Shown here: piece by piece, positions 13,301-25,300 of the stretch
How positions within the stretch are numbered: position 1 is the stretch's first letter
Layout: each line of letters begins with the position of its first letter
From: Patiria pectinifera
Lineage: Eukaryota; Echinodermata; Asteroidea; Valvatida; Asterinidae
Assembly (NCBI GenBank): GCA_029964075.1
Contig: CM057142.1
Span: 1,937,770 to 2,001,769, forward strand
Direction: 5' to 3'
DNA length: 64,000 bases
Notes under the pieces: model-generated
Database searches by the model: none
What the model was told of the DNA's origin: nothing
What the model saw: the letters and a program-made list of their open reading frames with translations, nothing else
Translations under genes and position numbers: made by a program

Positions 13301-16300
13301 ATCTCGGCAGTGTCGTGCTGTGAGAGAATACTCATCATTAATCATCAATGGTAGTAAGTGCAAACTCCCAGATTACTATCTGTGGCTGTCGCATATGAAC
13401 AAACCAGAAATGCTTCATTGTCTGCCAGAGAGGATCCCAGCAAACTTCACCATGAAAAAAGACAAGAAATGTCAAATGGAAGATTACCGTAGTTGGCTGT
13501 TGGGCAACATAAAGTCACTAAAACCAGCAACCTGTGTGGCTAGGCAAGCTCATCTAGCCAGCAACACAATGGAAGTCGAGAACGTCTTAAGAAGGCCAAA
13601 GAGGTGCAAACCTCATCAGCACTTCTCCTTCATAACTCAGTGGAAACAAGTGTCTGAAATGCCTACGTGTAAAGTACACATCAGTTTTACACAGTCACAT
13701 TCAAAGCATTTGCGGAAAATGAATGCAAAGTGCAGAGCAAATGCAAACCAGTTCTGGAAAGCAGAATACCCTTCCTGTAAAAGTAGATGGTCGTCCAAAA
13801 TACAACAGACCAAGAAGCTGAAAAGGAAATGCAGATTACGTCACACTTTTCTATTTCTGATTTCAAGAGACGCTTCATCCACAGCAGGGATTGAGGGCAA
13901 TGCTTCCAAAGTCATTAAAGACAAAGTCTCAAAGCGGTCTAAATGCCCAGCTGATGTCAATCCATTTCTGCTGAGTCAACGACCAACTTGTGTTGTCAGG
14001 ACTGAGGGAAAAACAGGACTGAATTTCTCTCCAGGAAGCAAGGATACAATCAAAGCCTCAACATGCAGACTTGACAGACGGTATCCATTCCTAAAATTGG
14101 TCAGAGGACACTTGAAAAGGAATCACCAGTGCATGGATAGCTCAAAAGCTGAGATGAGCCCATCCAGATACAGAAGAAATAAATGCAGCAAATCAAGAAA
14201 ATATCCTTTCCTGGTCACACACCGCTCTTGTAAGGAAAAGCAATTTACTGGAAAGGCTGAGACATCACTTACATCCAGGTCTTCAAGAAGAGCATTGAAA
14301 TGTCACGTCTCCAAGAGGTATCCATTCTTGTACCAACAGGGGACTGGGATATGTAAGTTTGCCATCAAAGACACAGTGCTTGAGGCTAAAGTAACCACAA
14401 CAAAAATCTCCAAGTGCATGCTGGATAGGGGATATCCCTTCTTGAATCTAAAAACTTGCTTAAGTAGAGTTAAAGGAAATCTCCCATCAACAAGTTCTGG
14501 AACAAAGGATTCCTTATTCGCTCGAAAATCCGGTGGAACCAGAATGCAGAGAAAGACTTCCAAATGTAGACGGAGTAGCAGATACCCTTTTATGAAAGTC
14601 CAGAAGAGCATCTGCAGAGCAGACATTTATACAACATCTTCCCATGAAAACCAGTTTGTGTTGGATAAAACACATCAATTCAGAAAGATCTTAGTGAAAA
14701 ACCCTGAGTGTGAACTGCGTGAAAGATACCCTTTCCTGGAGTCAAAGATTCAAAGATGTTATGTCAAGACATTTCAGAAGCTGTCTACTGAATCCAGTGT
14801 GAGACGGCACATTCCTTCAAAATGTTGGCTTCAGCAGGTCTATCCATTCTTGAAGTATTTGCATCCTGTAACGAAGCCCTTGTTACCAGCGAGTGTTCTG
14901 TCTTCAAAATCCCAGACTGACAGCCAAAAAGGTGGACAGAAGGAAAAATGCTATCACACTAAAAGGTTCCTGTCCCTTGTGAACGCTTCCAAAACTCTAC
15001 CAAACTGTAGCACTACTGAAGTGTCAACAAAAGTGTTTTTCATTGATGATGGAAGAAAGTGTAGGCTCCAAAGGCTGTATCCATTTTTGCTGGTTGCAGA
15101 GAAGTTATCAAAACCAAAATTATGTCCAGCCAAGTTCAAGGAAATACCTTTTGCCACAAAGTCAACTGCAAACAAGACCTGCCAATCAGAACACTGGACG
15201 GGCAGATTTTCAATGCTCCCATTCATCCAAATGGTGAAACGGTATGCAATGAAGCGTATGGGCAGGACATCTAAAGCTCAACTTCAAACTTCAGAAGTTA
15301 TGGATAATACTTTCATCAATTCATCAAGAAATCCATCACCCTTTCTTCAGTTCCTGCCCAAGAAGTTGCCACTCTGCAATGCATCATCAAACCAACCTGA
15401 AGAGCAAATGAATCCACAGATTCTTGAGGACCCAATTTCTGCTCCTACCATGATTCCTGGAAGGTTTCATGTTAGTAAGAAGAAAACTAGACACCCTATT
15501 GCCATGATGCTTGATGGCAGCGCCTTCAGAAATCAGATCTACATCGATCGCAGACTGGAACACAGACTTCATCACAACCAAACTCGAAATGTTACCGGAC
15601 TCCCCATGACTTCTAGATCTGAAAAGAGTCAACAAAAATGTGAAGCTGCCTACTTTCCAGGAACTTACAGGAGTGAAAATGGACGTGGAAAGATGTGTAG
15701 AGCTAGAAGCAACCATCAGAAACCAAGAATGTTTGGCCAAGCTGCCAGGGCAACGGTTCAGGAGACCTCAACAGCCACTGTTACCTCAAAACCAATCCTG
15801 ACCTCCCAAAGTGAATCCTCCACATCACGCATTTGCCTCCCTCCAAAACCCACCCCTTTCTTGGACTACTCTCTCCCACTTCCGAATGACCTTTGCCCTC
15901 AAGTTGACCCTCCCGTTGACCTGGGTCTCTCCCACAAACCCCTGGGTGAGGTATTTACCCCAATATCACAGGGTCTGGCAAGCGATGTCAGAGCATCTGG
16001 AACAGAACAAAATCAAGGTTGTTTGATTTGTTGATGTATGCAATCCTATAGTTGCTTAGTTGGCATGTGAGATATGTAGAATAAGGAATGGTGGCGGTAG
16101 CTGAAATAGTCGAAACGTCTTCAATGTTTTCAAAGGTTTTTCAGCATTATGTTTCAAAACTGTGTAGCTAGCTACCGGTATCATCTGTGTATCATTTTAT
16201 TAAGGTTACAGACAACTTATCGTTACCACTCTCTTTGACATTTCTGCCCTTCTGTCTCTGTATAGCCACTTCCCTTTTGTAGAATTTTACTTTGAATGCT

Positions 16301-19300
16301 GAACAGATGCATAATAATGTTAGAAAAGCTGTCTAAGGTTAATTAACGATGTACAATGTACATGATGATTCAAGACTTGGTGATATTTTTCTGTCCTTTT
16401 TTTCCCCTGAAAACTATTCATATAATGCTCCCTTGTGCTTTGGGGAAATGTGATTCCATTTGGACATCTTGTAGCATTTTTTTGTCTGTGATATCTTAAA
16501 ACTTAAAAGGTACTTAACTGGCAGGTTTTTCTACATAAAGCAATGTACTGTGTAACAGTGGCTAATATTCTAACAACTATGCATCTCTGAATTTGCATGA
16601 AATGACCATAGTGCATGAATTTGCATGTTTGTATTAATCTGCATGCTGCCTTGAACTAGTTTTTTTTTCTCCCAGAGGAGAAGTTTCTTCTTTAGGAAAC
16701 TTTAGCTACTCTATATGTAGCTACATTTTGTATGTCAGTTATTAAACACAAAACAGAGAATCTCAAATAAAACTGAAATAAAATGAACCAACACTTAGCC
16801 ATTGACAGTATAAATTTCTTGACGTCAACAATTGAAGTTTCATTGTCATGTTCAGTAAGATTTGAGGCTTTGCATGGTGGAGATACTAAATAATGAAAGG
16901 TTTGCGGAAACACCATTTGCGAATAATTTCTCAACTAAGAGAATGGTTCTGAACCTCTGGTTCTTTTCAGAACCATTCTCTTAGTTGAGAAAATATTCGC
17001 GCATGGTGTTTCCGCAAACCTTTAATTATTGTCATGTTCGTCGTTTCCCAGACAAATTGGCTTCATTATGGAATTGGCATGAAGTATGAACTGGCCTTTA
17101 AGCTGTGTACAGGTCTATCTCACGATCTTGCTGGGCAGGAACTAGTTTTTGTGCAGCCAATTTTGGTTAAATGCTCAAGAACTTTGTTTACTTGGCAACT
17201 CCTTGCATATGTATCAGCTCATTATCTGAGAATCAAAAATACTCCTTTGGTACTCTATTTTATACTGTCACCTACCGGTACAGCCCTAGGCCTTGCATGA
17301 CATTTATTTGCATGATTTTTTTATCTTATTAATTAACAAATTAGTCAAAGTTAACTCCACATATACCAGTACAAATAATTCCGAATATGTGTATATATCA
17401 CAAGTTCTGTTGTTGATCCCACTGAAATAATTTAGGTACAAAAATATCACACACACACACAAAAAATGTTTTTTTATTCAACACTGTAAAATACGTATTG
17501 TTGATATAATTTTATCTTTCAAGTTTTAAGTATGATTTTCAACTTCTCTTCCAATTTTGTTAACAGGTCAAACAGAGCAACAACAGCTACCAAGCAGTGA
17601 ACACACCGAGTCAGGTAGGAATGACAAACATGTTGTAGGGTACTGTGGTCCAGTGGTTACGGTGTTCGACTTGTGTGCATTGGTACATGGGTTCGAATCC
17701 TGACCGTGGGAACATGGTGCTTGTGCTCTTGAGCAAGGCACTTTACCATTATTGCTTCGTCCTTCGGATGGAATGTAAAGCCGTAGGTCCCAGGTGTTGT
17801 GTAATGCACTTTAAAGAACCCAGTAACACTTATCACTAAAAGAAGGGGTTTGCCCCGGTGTTTCTGGCAGTGGCTGCAATATGCGCCGCAGCACCTTGTA
17901 AACCCTTATCAGGTGCTACATAATGGGTCTCATATTTCTCATAAACTTTATTTACCTTTCTTTATTAATAGACATAATTCCCAGCGCCTTGAGTACCTAA
18001 TTGTTGGTAGATACGTGGGCTATATAAGACTCCGCTATTATATTATTAAATTTGCTAATAATTCAGATGTGCAAATATCGAAAGTCGATCTTGAAAATAG
18101 ACAGTTTTGATTCCTGAAGGTAGGCTTTTTCTTCATTTGGTCACTGACATTTTGAAGCAAAGTCTTTTACAGAGAGGCCATGAACACATACAGACAGGAA
18201 AAAAACAAAGAAATGTTATGACCAATGAACAAATATCAAAAATAACAAAATAACAGACTTTTAAAGAAAGTCGTGTAATACTGTCATCATTGTTGATACA
18301 GTAAAACCGGTTATTAAATTGTAACTTGCAGATGGTGATCTCCATGAAATCGACAAAAACCCTGAAACAACACATGAAGAATCAGAACAGCAATCCGGCA
18401 AGGAGCGTGAAAATGAACAGGATGCAAATCAAGATGTCCAAGTCATCGATGGAACTACTCTCCACGCCTCAGATCTAGAGCCTACCCCAACTCCCCAAGA
18501 AACGGCTCCAACCATCATGCCCACTCCCACCCCTTCACCTACACAGGTACAAGACAGGGAACCAGACCCCACGAGCAATACGCCTGGCGCTAGCCTCAAC
18601 CCGACACGGTCAACCGGCCAAGCAGACCCAAATGAAAACCAGAAGCAGGCTGGGGAGAATTGGCGATTGATTCAGCCTGGGCAGGGCAATATCTTGCAAC
18701 ACAGTGACATAGCAGATCAACATCAGAAATTCCTACAAGAGGCTGAAAATTTTATGAAGTCAAGGAAGAATACCAAGGATGCACCTTCAATGAGCAATGT
18801 TGTCAAAGATATTATGAGGAAGGGAGTGATGAGAAACGCAAAAGAGAAACAAAAAGCAACTGAAGATAACAACACAGCTGATAAAGAAGACGAAAACGAA
18901 GACGCTGAAAAAACAAATGAGCCTGTTGATCAAGCAAAAGCCGAGAATCCAGCAGCAAAAGGAGATATAGTCCTCCCTTCAGCTCCTGACTTGGACCCCG
19001 AAAAAGTCAAGGAGTTCTTTGAAAGGATGATAGAGCTTCCTCATTTCAAGAATGATCATGAAGCAGCCCTGGCAGAGCTCAATAAGTACCTGGAATCTCA
19101 AGATAGGAGGATAGGTCTGATGAAGGATGACTACCAGTTCAAATTGCGGGAGCAGCTAAAAGCTGAGAAACAAGAGCAGTCGGACGACGAACCACAAGAA
19201 GGAAACCAAGAAGGTGGTGATACAATATCAGATGCCGACACTCTTGAGCAAGATCACTTTGAGTCTGGAAGAGAAATGCTGAAGGAAGAAGCGTCATCAG

Positions 19301-22300
19301 ATGACGCCTTGCAAGATGGAGAGAGTGATCAGAAAGAAACACCAAACAAGGATGACGCAGATCCAGTAAAGGCGCTTCAAGCTGAGGAAGGGCCTGTAGG
19401 TGCTGGTTCAGAAGACGATTTCAAGGAAGAACCAGAAATAAGAGTAGAATCACCAGAACAAGTAGTCAGTGATCCAGCAGAGCTCTTGCAACAAGATGGA
19501 GAACCAGTAGAAGGCTTGGATGGTCATTTAGAGGAGCCGGAGTTAAAAGTAGAAACGCCCGTCGAAGATGCAAATGATCCAGCAAAGCTGCTACAACAAG
19601 ATGGCGATCCAACAAGTGACGGAGAAGGTGATAATTTCAAGGAAGAACCCAAAGTAGAGGTCGAACCTCCAGTGACAGAGCATTATGATCCTGCAAACCT
19701 ATTTCGACAAGATGGAGGTCCAACTGATGAAAGTGTAGATGAATTAGCTTTACGTCATATTCGGGAGGAGGAAGAGAGAAAAGCGAAAGAGATACAAGAA
19801 AAGGAGGATAATAATCCTCAAGTTGCCAAGCCAGAAGGTGAGGAGAAAGAACCTGAAACTCAGGATGACAGAGAACTGAATTGGGAACCAGTTCTTTCAT
19901 ACCAGGAAATCGTTAAACAGAGAGGTCAAGATGAAGCTTCCAAAGGTGAAGGAACAGACCATGATTCAGAAGAATTACCACATGAACCAAATCTAAATAC
20001 CAAGCCAAATCTTGGGGTACTGGATCAGGAACAGGATGAACTTGCGGTGGCAGAAGAACCAAGAACTGGAAAAGATTTTGATGCTGTGCCAGAAAAAGCT
20101 GGTCAAGATGAATATCCGGAAAAGAAAGGATTGGATATCAGTCACAAAGGTCCATCAGGGGTGGAGTCAAAAGAAACAAAAGACGAAGCAATTGGACTTG
20201 GGAATAGAGAGGATAACCACAAATCTGAGGGAACTAATCCAGAAAGTGAGCAATTTGATGTCAACAACAACGAGTTTCCTCCACAAGAGTCATCCAGAAC
20301 AGTTCAGTTTGACCCAGATATTAAAGAACTGCTGAATGATTTTGATCTGATGGATAGTACTGGAAGTGAAGAGAATGGAATTCTAGACATTGACCGTGTG
20401 TCACACGAGACGACCACCGAGCCAAGTGTATCCCATGATGCACCAGAGCCACCATCACCCATCGACCCAAACCTAGAACGGATACACAACTTGGAGGATA
20501 CAGCACCAACTCCTGTAGAACAACCAGCAGCTAGCACACCACCACCTCCTATGGCATCCAATCTAGAGGACTCACAACCTCCCATTAATGTTGAGCAACA
20601 GGGCCATAAACCATCCAGCGCAGGGATGGTATTTGAAGGTGGCAACTCCAATGTGCATCCTGAGATTGAGGTTGCAGTTCCTGGTGATGAGGATGTCAGA
20701 GAAGTTCCCAACAGGTTCAACAGAAGGGTAAGATATACTTTCTTTGTAATGTTATACTTTGGATAATGCAAGGGGAAAAGCATTGGCTTCTTTGTATCCC
20801 CCTGGCTTTTAGGCTTTTAAACCAAGAAAGGGGGATGTTGTGATAGAGTATTCCTCCTGTGTGTCTGTGTGTTCCATTTTGGTTAAAGGGAATATACAAC
20901 CTTTGCAAACAGCGAAAAACAAAACTACCAAGTTTTTACGAAATACCTTACTAGGATGTTGGTAAATGACAGTCTAAAGCATCCTGTAAAATTATGGCAC
21001 CTGGTGTGAAGTCATTTTCAAGAAAAAGGTATTTCTGTATACATTTCCAACGGTGGTCGGCCGACCACCGTTGGAAAAACCTAACTTTTTTTCAACTACT
21101 GCTCCAAATTTACAATTTTTTTTCATTCAACATGTTTGCTATTGGTTACATGTTCATGGACGGGTGCAGGCCAGCTAGACTGGTTTCCTTACCTTACAAT
21201 TTTCCGGCATCTATAATTTGAGCCATTTTATCTTTACTAGAGTCAGGGAACCAGACTACTTGAGCTTTTTTGTTTTTCTTGGTTTCTCCAGCATTTTCAA
21301 ACACAAAACTTCAAACTTGTCAGTGTAACAATATTTGATCTATTGTACTAACCCCTCAAATAGTTCATTTCTGAAAATTGCAGCAAAAGCCAATGATGTA
21401 CATTCCCTTTAAGTTAACTGTTTAGTGCTGTCATACACACATACATATGAAAAGTCAGACTGCAATCTCCACCAAACGTGGTGACAATAATCTTTGGGTA
21501 GGGGGACTTCAGATGACTTGAGACATTTGATGTCAAAGGTCATCTAGGGGTCATATGAGGTCATCATTGTTTTTGGTTCAGGTCAACTGAAAAGTGCTGT
21601 CATATGAAAAGTCAGACTTCACTCTCAACCAAACTTGGTGACAGTAATCTTTTGATAGGGGGACTCAAGATGACTTGAGACATTTGCGGTCAAAGGTTAA
21701 TACTGCCAGTATGACTGGGTTATCGCGCAAGTTTAACTTGCAGTATTTTTAAAAATTGCTTCCCCCTTTATCACAGATGTCTTTAATTATTTTCTTCAAC
21801 GTCATTTAAGTGCATACATGTAGTTTTTAAGCATTGTAGAGCAGCAAAATGTGTTAATCTTCATTCTTATTTTTCAAATATTTAGCTGCTGGAAAAAATC
21901 CCAGTCCATTTGCTCTTTTCCCTGTTTGGGGTTGACTATTTGTTATCCCCCCCCCATTTTTTATTTTTAAAAGCTCAAGTGTTTCGTTAAAGTACACATT
22001 GTTCAACACTTTTTTGGGAGAAGGTGTTTTTTGTTGTTGCTGTTTTTTGTTGGTGATTGGTCAAAATGTTACGGTGTAGGGCCTAATGGAGGATAAGGCC
22101 TCATGTAAAGTATAGTCTTGGCCAAAAATTCATGAATCCATTCGATCCTTTCACCTGATGGGATTTTAGAAAGTATCCATCAAACAAACAAAAACTGTAG
22201 GCAAAAACATGTGTATGTCTTGTCTTTTTTGAAGTACACAAAATATTGTTGTACATGTCTCTTTTCATGATAAGACTTTGAAATGGGTGACTGCGCCTCA

Positions 22301-25300
22301 TAACTGATAAATATCGGGAGGAAACGAGTCTCTGTGTAAAATGAGCATGGAGAATTCCTGGGAGGATCAAAATATTGACTCTCTCTGCTCACAAATGTGA
22401 ACACCCAAAGCAAATAGTAGGACCAGGGTCCTTTTGTGGATGGCACAATGTACATTTACATTGTAGATAAAAAGAAAAAAAGGCATACACAGTACGAAAA
22501 AAAATAAGGCTGACTGAAATAATTTTGGAGAGAAAGTTGTGCAACCTTGGGGTTAGAATGGGGCATTGTTATGAGGTGTCAGGCTATTTGTTATAACACC
22601 TGTTGCGTAGCCACACCTGTTTTCTGCATACAACCTTGTTGCTCTTTCAGTTCAAATAGATAATCCAAGGTTATAGGAATTAATGCAAAATATAATGTTT
22701 GTAAAAATATCAGTGTATGCTCCTGGATGTGTTTTTGAGTGAAAAGAAAAATACAAACCACCCCTTCAAAGAAATGGATGCACCCTCCATTCATGGAAAT
22801 TTAATGTAAGTTGACCATGGACACACTGCATATGACGTATATGTTAATGTTGGCAAACCATATGGGGAAACCTATCTTCCTGTTTTGCCATTATACATGT
22901 ACAAACGCATGCATCTGGACCGGTTTTTATCATCCTCATATGGTTTGTACATGTACATGTATGCAGTGCTGATCAACTGTTGCAAAGACATGGGCGAGGT
23001 ATTGCAGGTATTTCTAATGGAGTGTTGTTGTAATTTGGACTTTCTGTAGTTGTTATGAAGAAATTTGAGTTAAAGAATTGCAGTGATTATAGTCATGAAA
23101 CAGTTTATTTTGTGGAATTCTGAATGCCTGTTTTTTTTGTTCACCCTTCATTCGTATGTGTACTACAATGTACAATTGTACATGCATATAGCATGTCTTG
23201 ATTCAATACTAAGGGTAATGCCAATGAACAGCAGTTTTCATCAGAATTTGTTTTGCCAAATGAAATAGTGAAGTATTTTCAGTACAGACCAAAAATGTAT
23301 GAAATTTCGTTTTCACACAACGGTTGTGAGTTTTCAGACTTCGCAAGGAATGACATCTGTGCCAATTTCAGACATTTTGTCCCACATACATGTACATGGG
23401 AGATGTTGTATGTCACAGTGGCAGCTTTCAGTTCAATGCACCATTGTGATTGTGGTGCTTTTGTGGTGCTCAGTGGTCTTAGGTCAAGCCTTTACTTTCA
23501 CTGTGATGACTGGCCAGCGTATTGTAAATAACCTCCTATTTATGCTAAAACAGTGTAGTCATGGAGAGCCCTAATTTTATCCTTGAAAAGGCATGGAATG
23601 TCATTTGAAGATTTCTGTGGGAGCCCTGCATTTTGACTGTGTTTTCATTTTGTAACCTCAGCAGGTGCCGTTGGGACTAGAAGACGATGAGACGCTTTCT
23701 GATACCATGAATGCAACGGATGAGGATTGGTCTACTGCCGGCTTCAACATGATGAAACCACTACTGCTAGCGGTCAACACATCACTCCAACCACTCGTCC
23801 AAATGGTATGTGGCAGAAAAGACTGCTGCGACGACCCCCCCCCCCCCTCCGAGGTGTTTTTTTTTGGGGGGGGGGTTCATCAGCAAATCAATGCTGAAAA
23901 TGTCAACATGTTTTTTTTTCTCCAGACACTTGGCCTCCTTAAAATCAATAGGCTGGGGGGGGGAGGGGGGAGGCACATTATTTTTTATGTATTTCTGTGA
24001 AAAACAAAATTTGAGTCGAAGCTGGGGGGGGGGGGTTTTGACCCCCCAAACCCCCTCCTAGGGATCCGCGCCTGCTCATCTGAAGATTCTGTGCTGACAA
24101 GATCGGGGCAGAATATTTGTGCTAGTGCTTCAAGCACAGAATGGTGGTCATAAGTGCAGAATTCCAGCAATGAATTTGGACCTTGATCCCAGTATTTCTT
24201 TCTGTTGTTTCTCTCAGTTACCAGATGATGTTCAAGTCGCTCTCCATGGAGCGGATTTCTTGGGCATTCCTTGGCCCATTGTCATCATTATTGAACTCAT
24301 CAGCTGTGCCATCTTCTCATTCCTCCTCTGTGTTTGTGTAAGTATCAAACCCTAAACATGAAAAAATAAAAAATGTCTGAATTGCATTGCAGTGACAGTG
24401 TTTTCGTGTTATCAGATAAACTGATTAAGCATTTCACTTTAGGTGTTGCAGTCAAACCTGAAATGAAATTGTGTTTTTGAGTAATTTTTAATTACGTGTA
24501 CATTACCAGTTGTATAGGGCTTTATATTTGCATTGGTAACATATTCTTTCCTTGTTACCGTTGTCAGAGGCTATTGACTGCCACAATGGAGTTCTAAATT
24601 CATATTTTTATCGATTAAAGTCCCATCAACATTTTTTGAACATGCTCTATGTAACTTTTGGAAATAGGTTAGGAGTTGAAAGCTTCAAGGGAAAACAGTG
24701 TACAGTCTTATGTAATTACTTAAAGCATGTAGCTATTCATCAAATTTATGTTGATATCATTGAATTCACAGATATGCAGCTGCAGAAACCCAAAAGGTGA
24801 GTTTAGTTGAAATTAGAAAACAACAAAATAAATAATGCCATTTGATATTTTAAGGAAAACTGGTGTCAAATGAAACTACATGTATGGTAAATAATTTACC
24901 GCTGAAACTTAAAGATGAAGCAGTTTTAAAATCAGTAGTTTGGGGTAACCCCAGAAATTTGACACTTGATTCATTTCTGTACAGTCATTGAGAAGAATAA
25001 ACATACAATAGAATTACTTGAATATTTGATATGAATCTGTAAAGGGCAAAGTAGCCAGGGCCAAATAGCTAGCCAAAAGTAAGTACATAATTCAGACAGA
25101 TGTACCGTAGCATACAAAATCACCAAATATCATATACTTAGTTTAAATACTTTAATCCTAACCGCCCTGAATCCTTCAAAAGCCTCTTTGGCAAAGTGGA
25201 GGAATTTGGAGGATTGAGGTTACATGGCAAAAGTGCGCTACTGATTTCGTAGGATGCACTTTGTCAAGGTCTTGGGCTGGACCTTATGTTGTTTTTGCTC

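Larger units (their letters stand above)
20820..21730. repeat. Dispersed repeat with two units of about 150 bp, split by a MITE
   Basis: Units near 21413-21560 and 21583-21705 share AGTGCTGTCAT, ATGAAAAGTCAGACT, ACCAAAC-TGGTGACA and GATGACTTGAGACATTTG. The left portion before the MITE (GTGTGTCTGTGTGTTCC) belongs to the same dispersed family by general appearance. AGGTCA-like half sites (CAAAGGTCA, GGGGTCA, GAGGTCA) occur in it. Confidence 0.7.
20728..23664. other. Long intron before the membrane exons
   Basis: About 2.9 kb. The first 1 kb is the MITE-interrupted repeat. From 21730 to 23640 the sequence is AT-rich with a poly-C run near 21950 and scattered ACATGTACATGT words. No exon was supported there. 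Confidence 0.6.

Noticed and set aside
7071-16034. The giant reading frame as a separate intronless gene nested in TANGO1
   Set aside because: It starts without an ATG at a good acceptor, both ends match TANGO1 phases, and the whole exon chain sums to an exact multiple of three.
16105-16130. GTCGAAACGTCTTC word after the giant exon, like a Penelope/hammerhead piece
   Set aside because: No stem II or CTGANGA core lies at the right distance, and there is no other matching terminal sequence.
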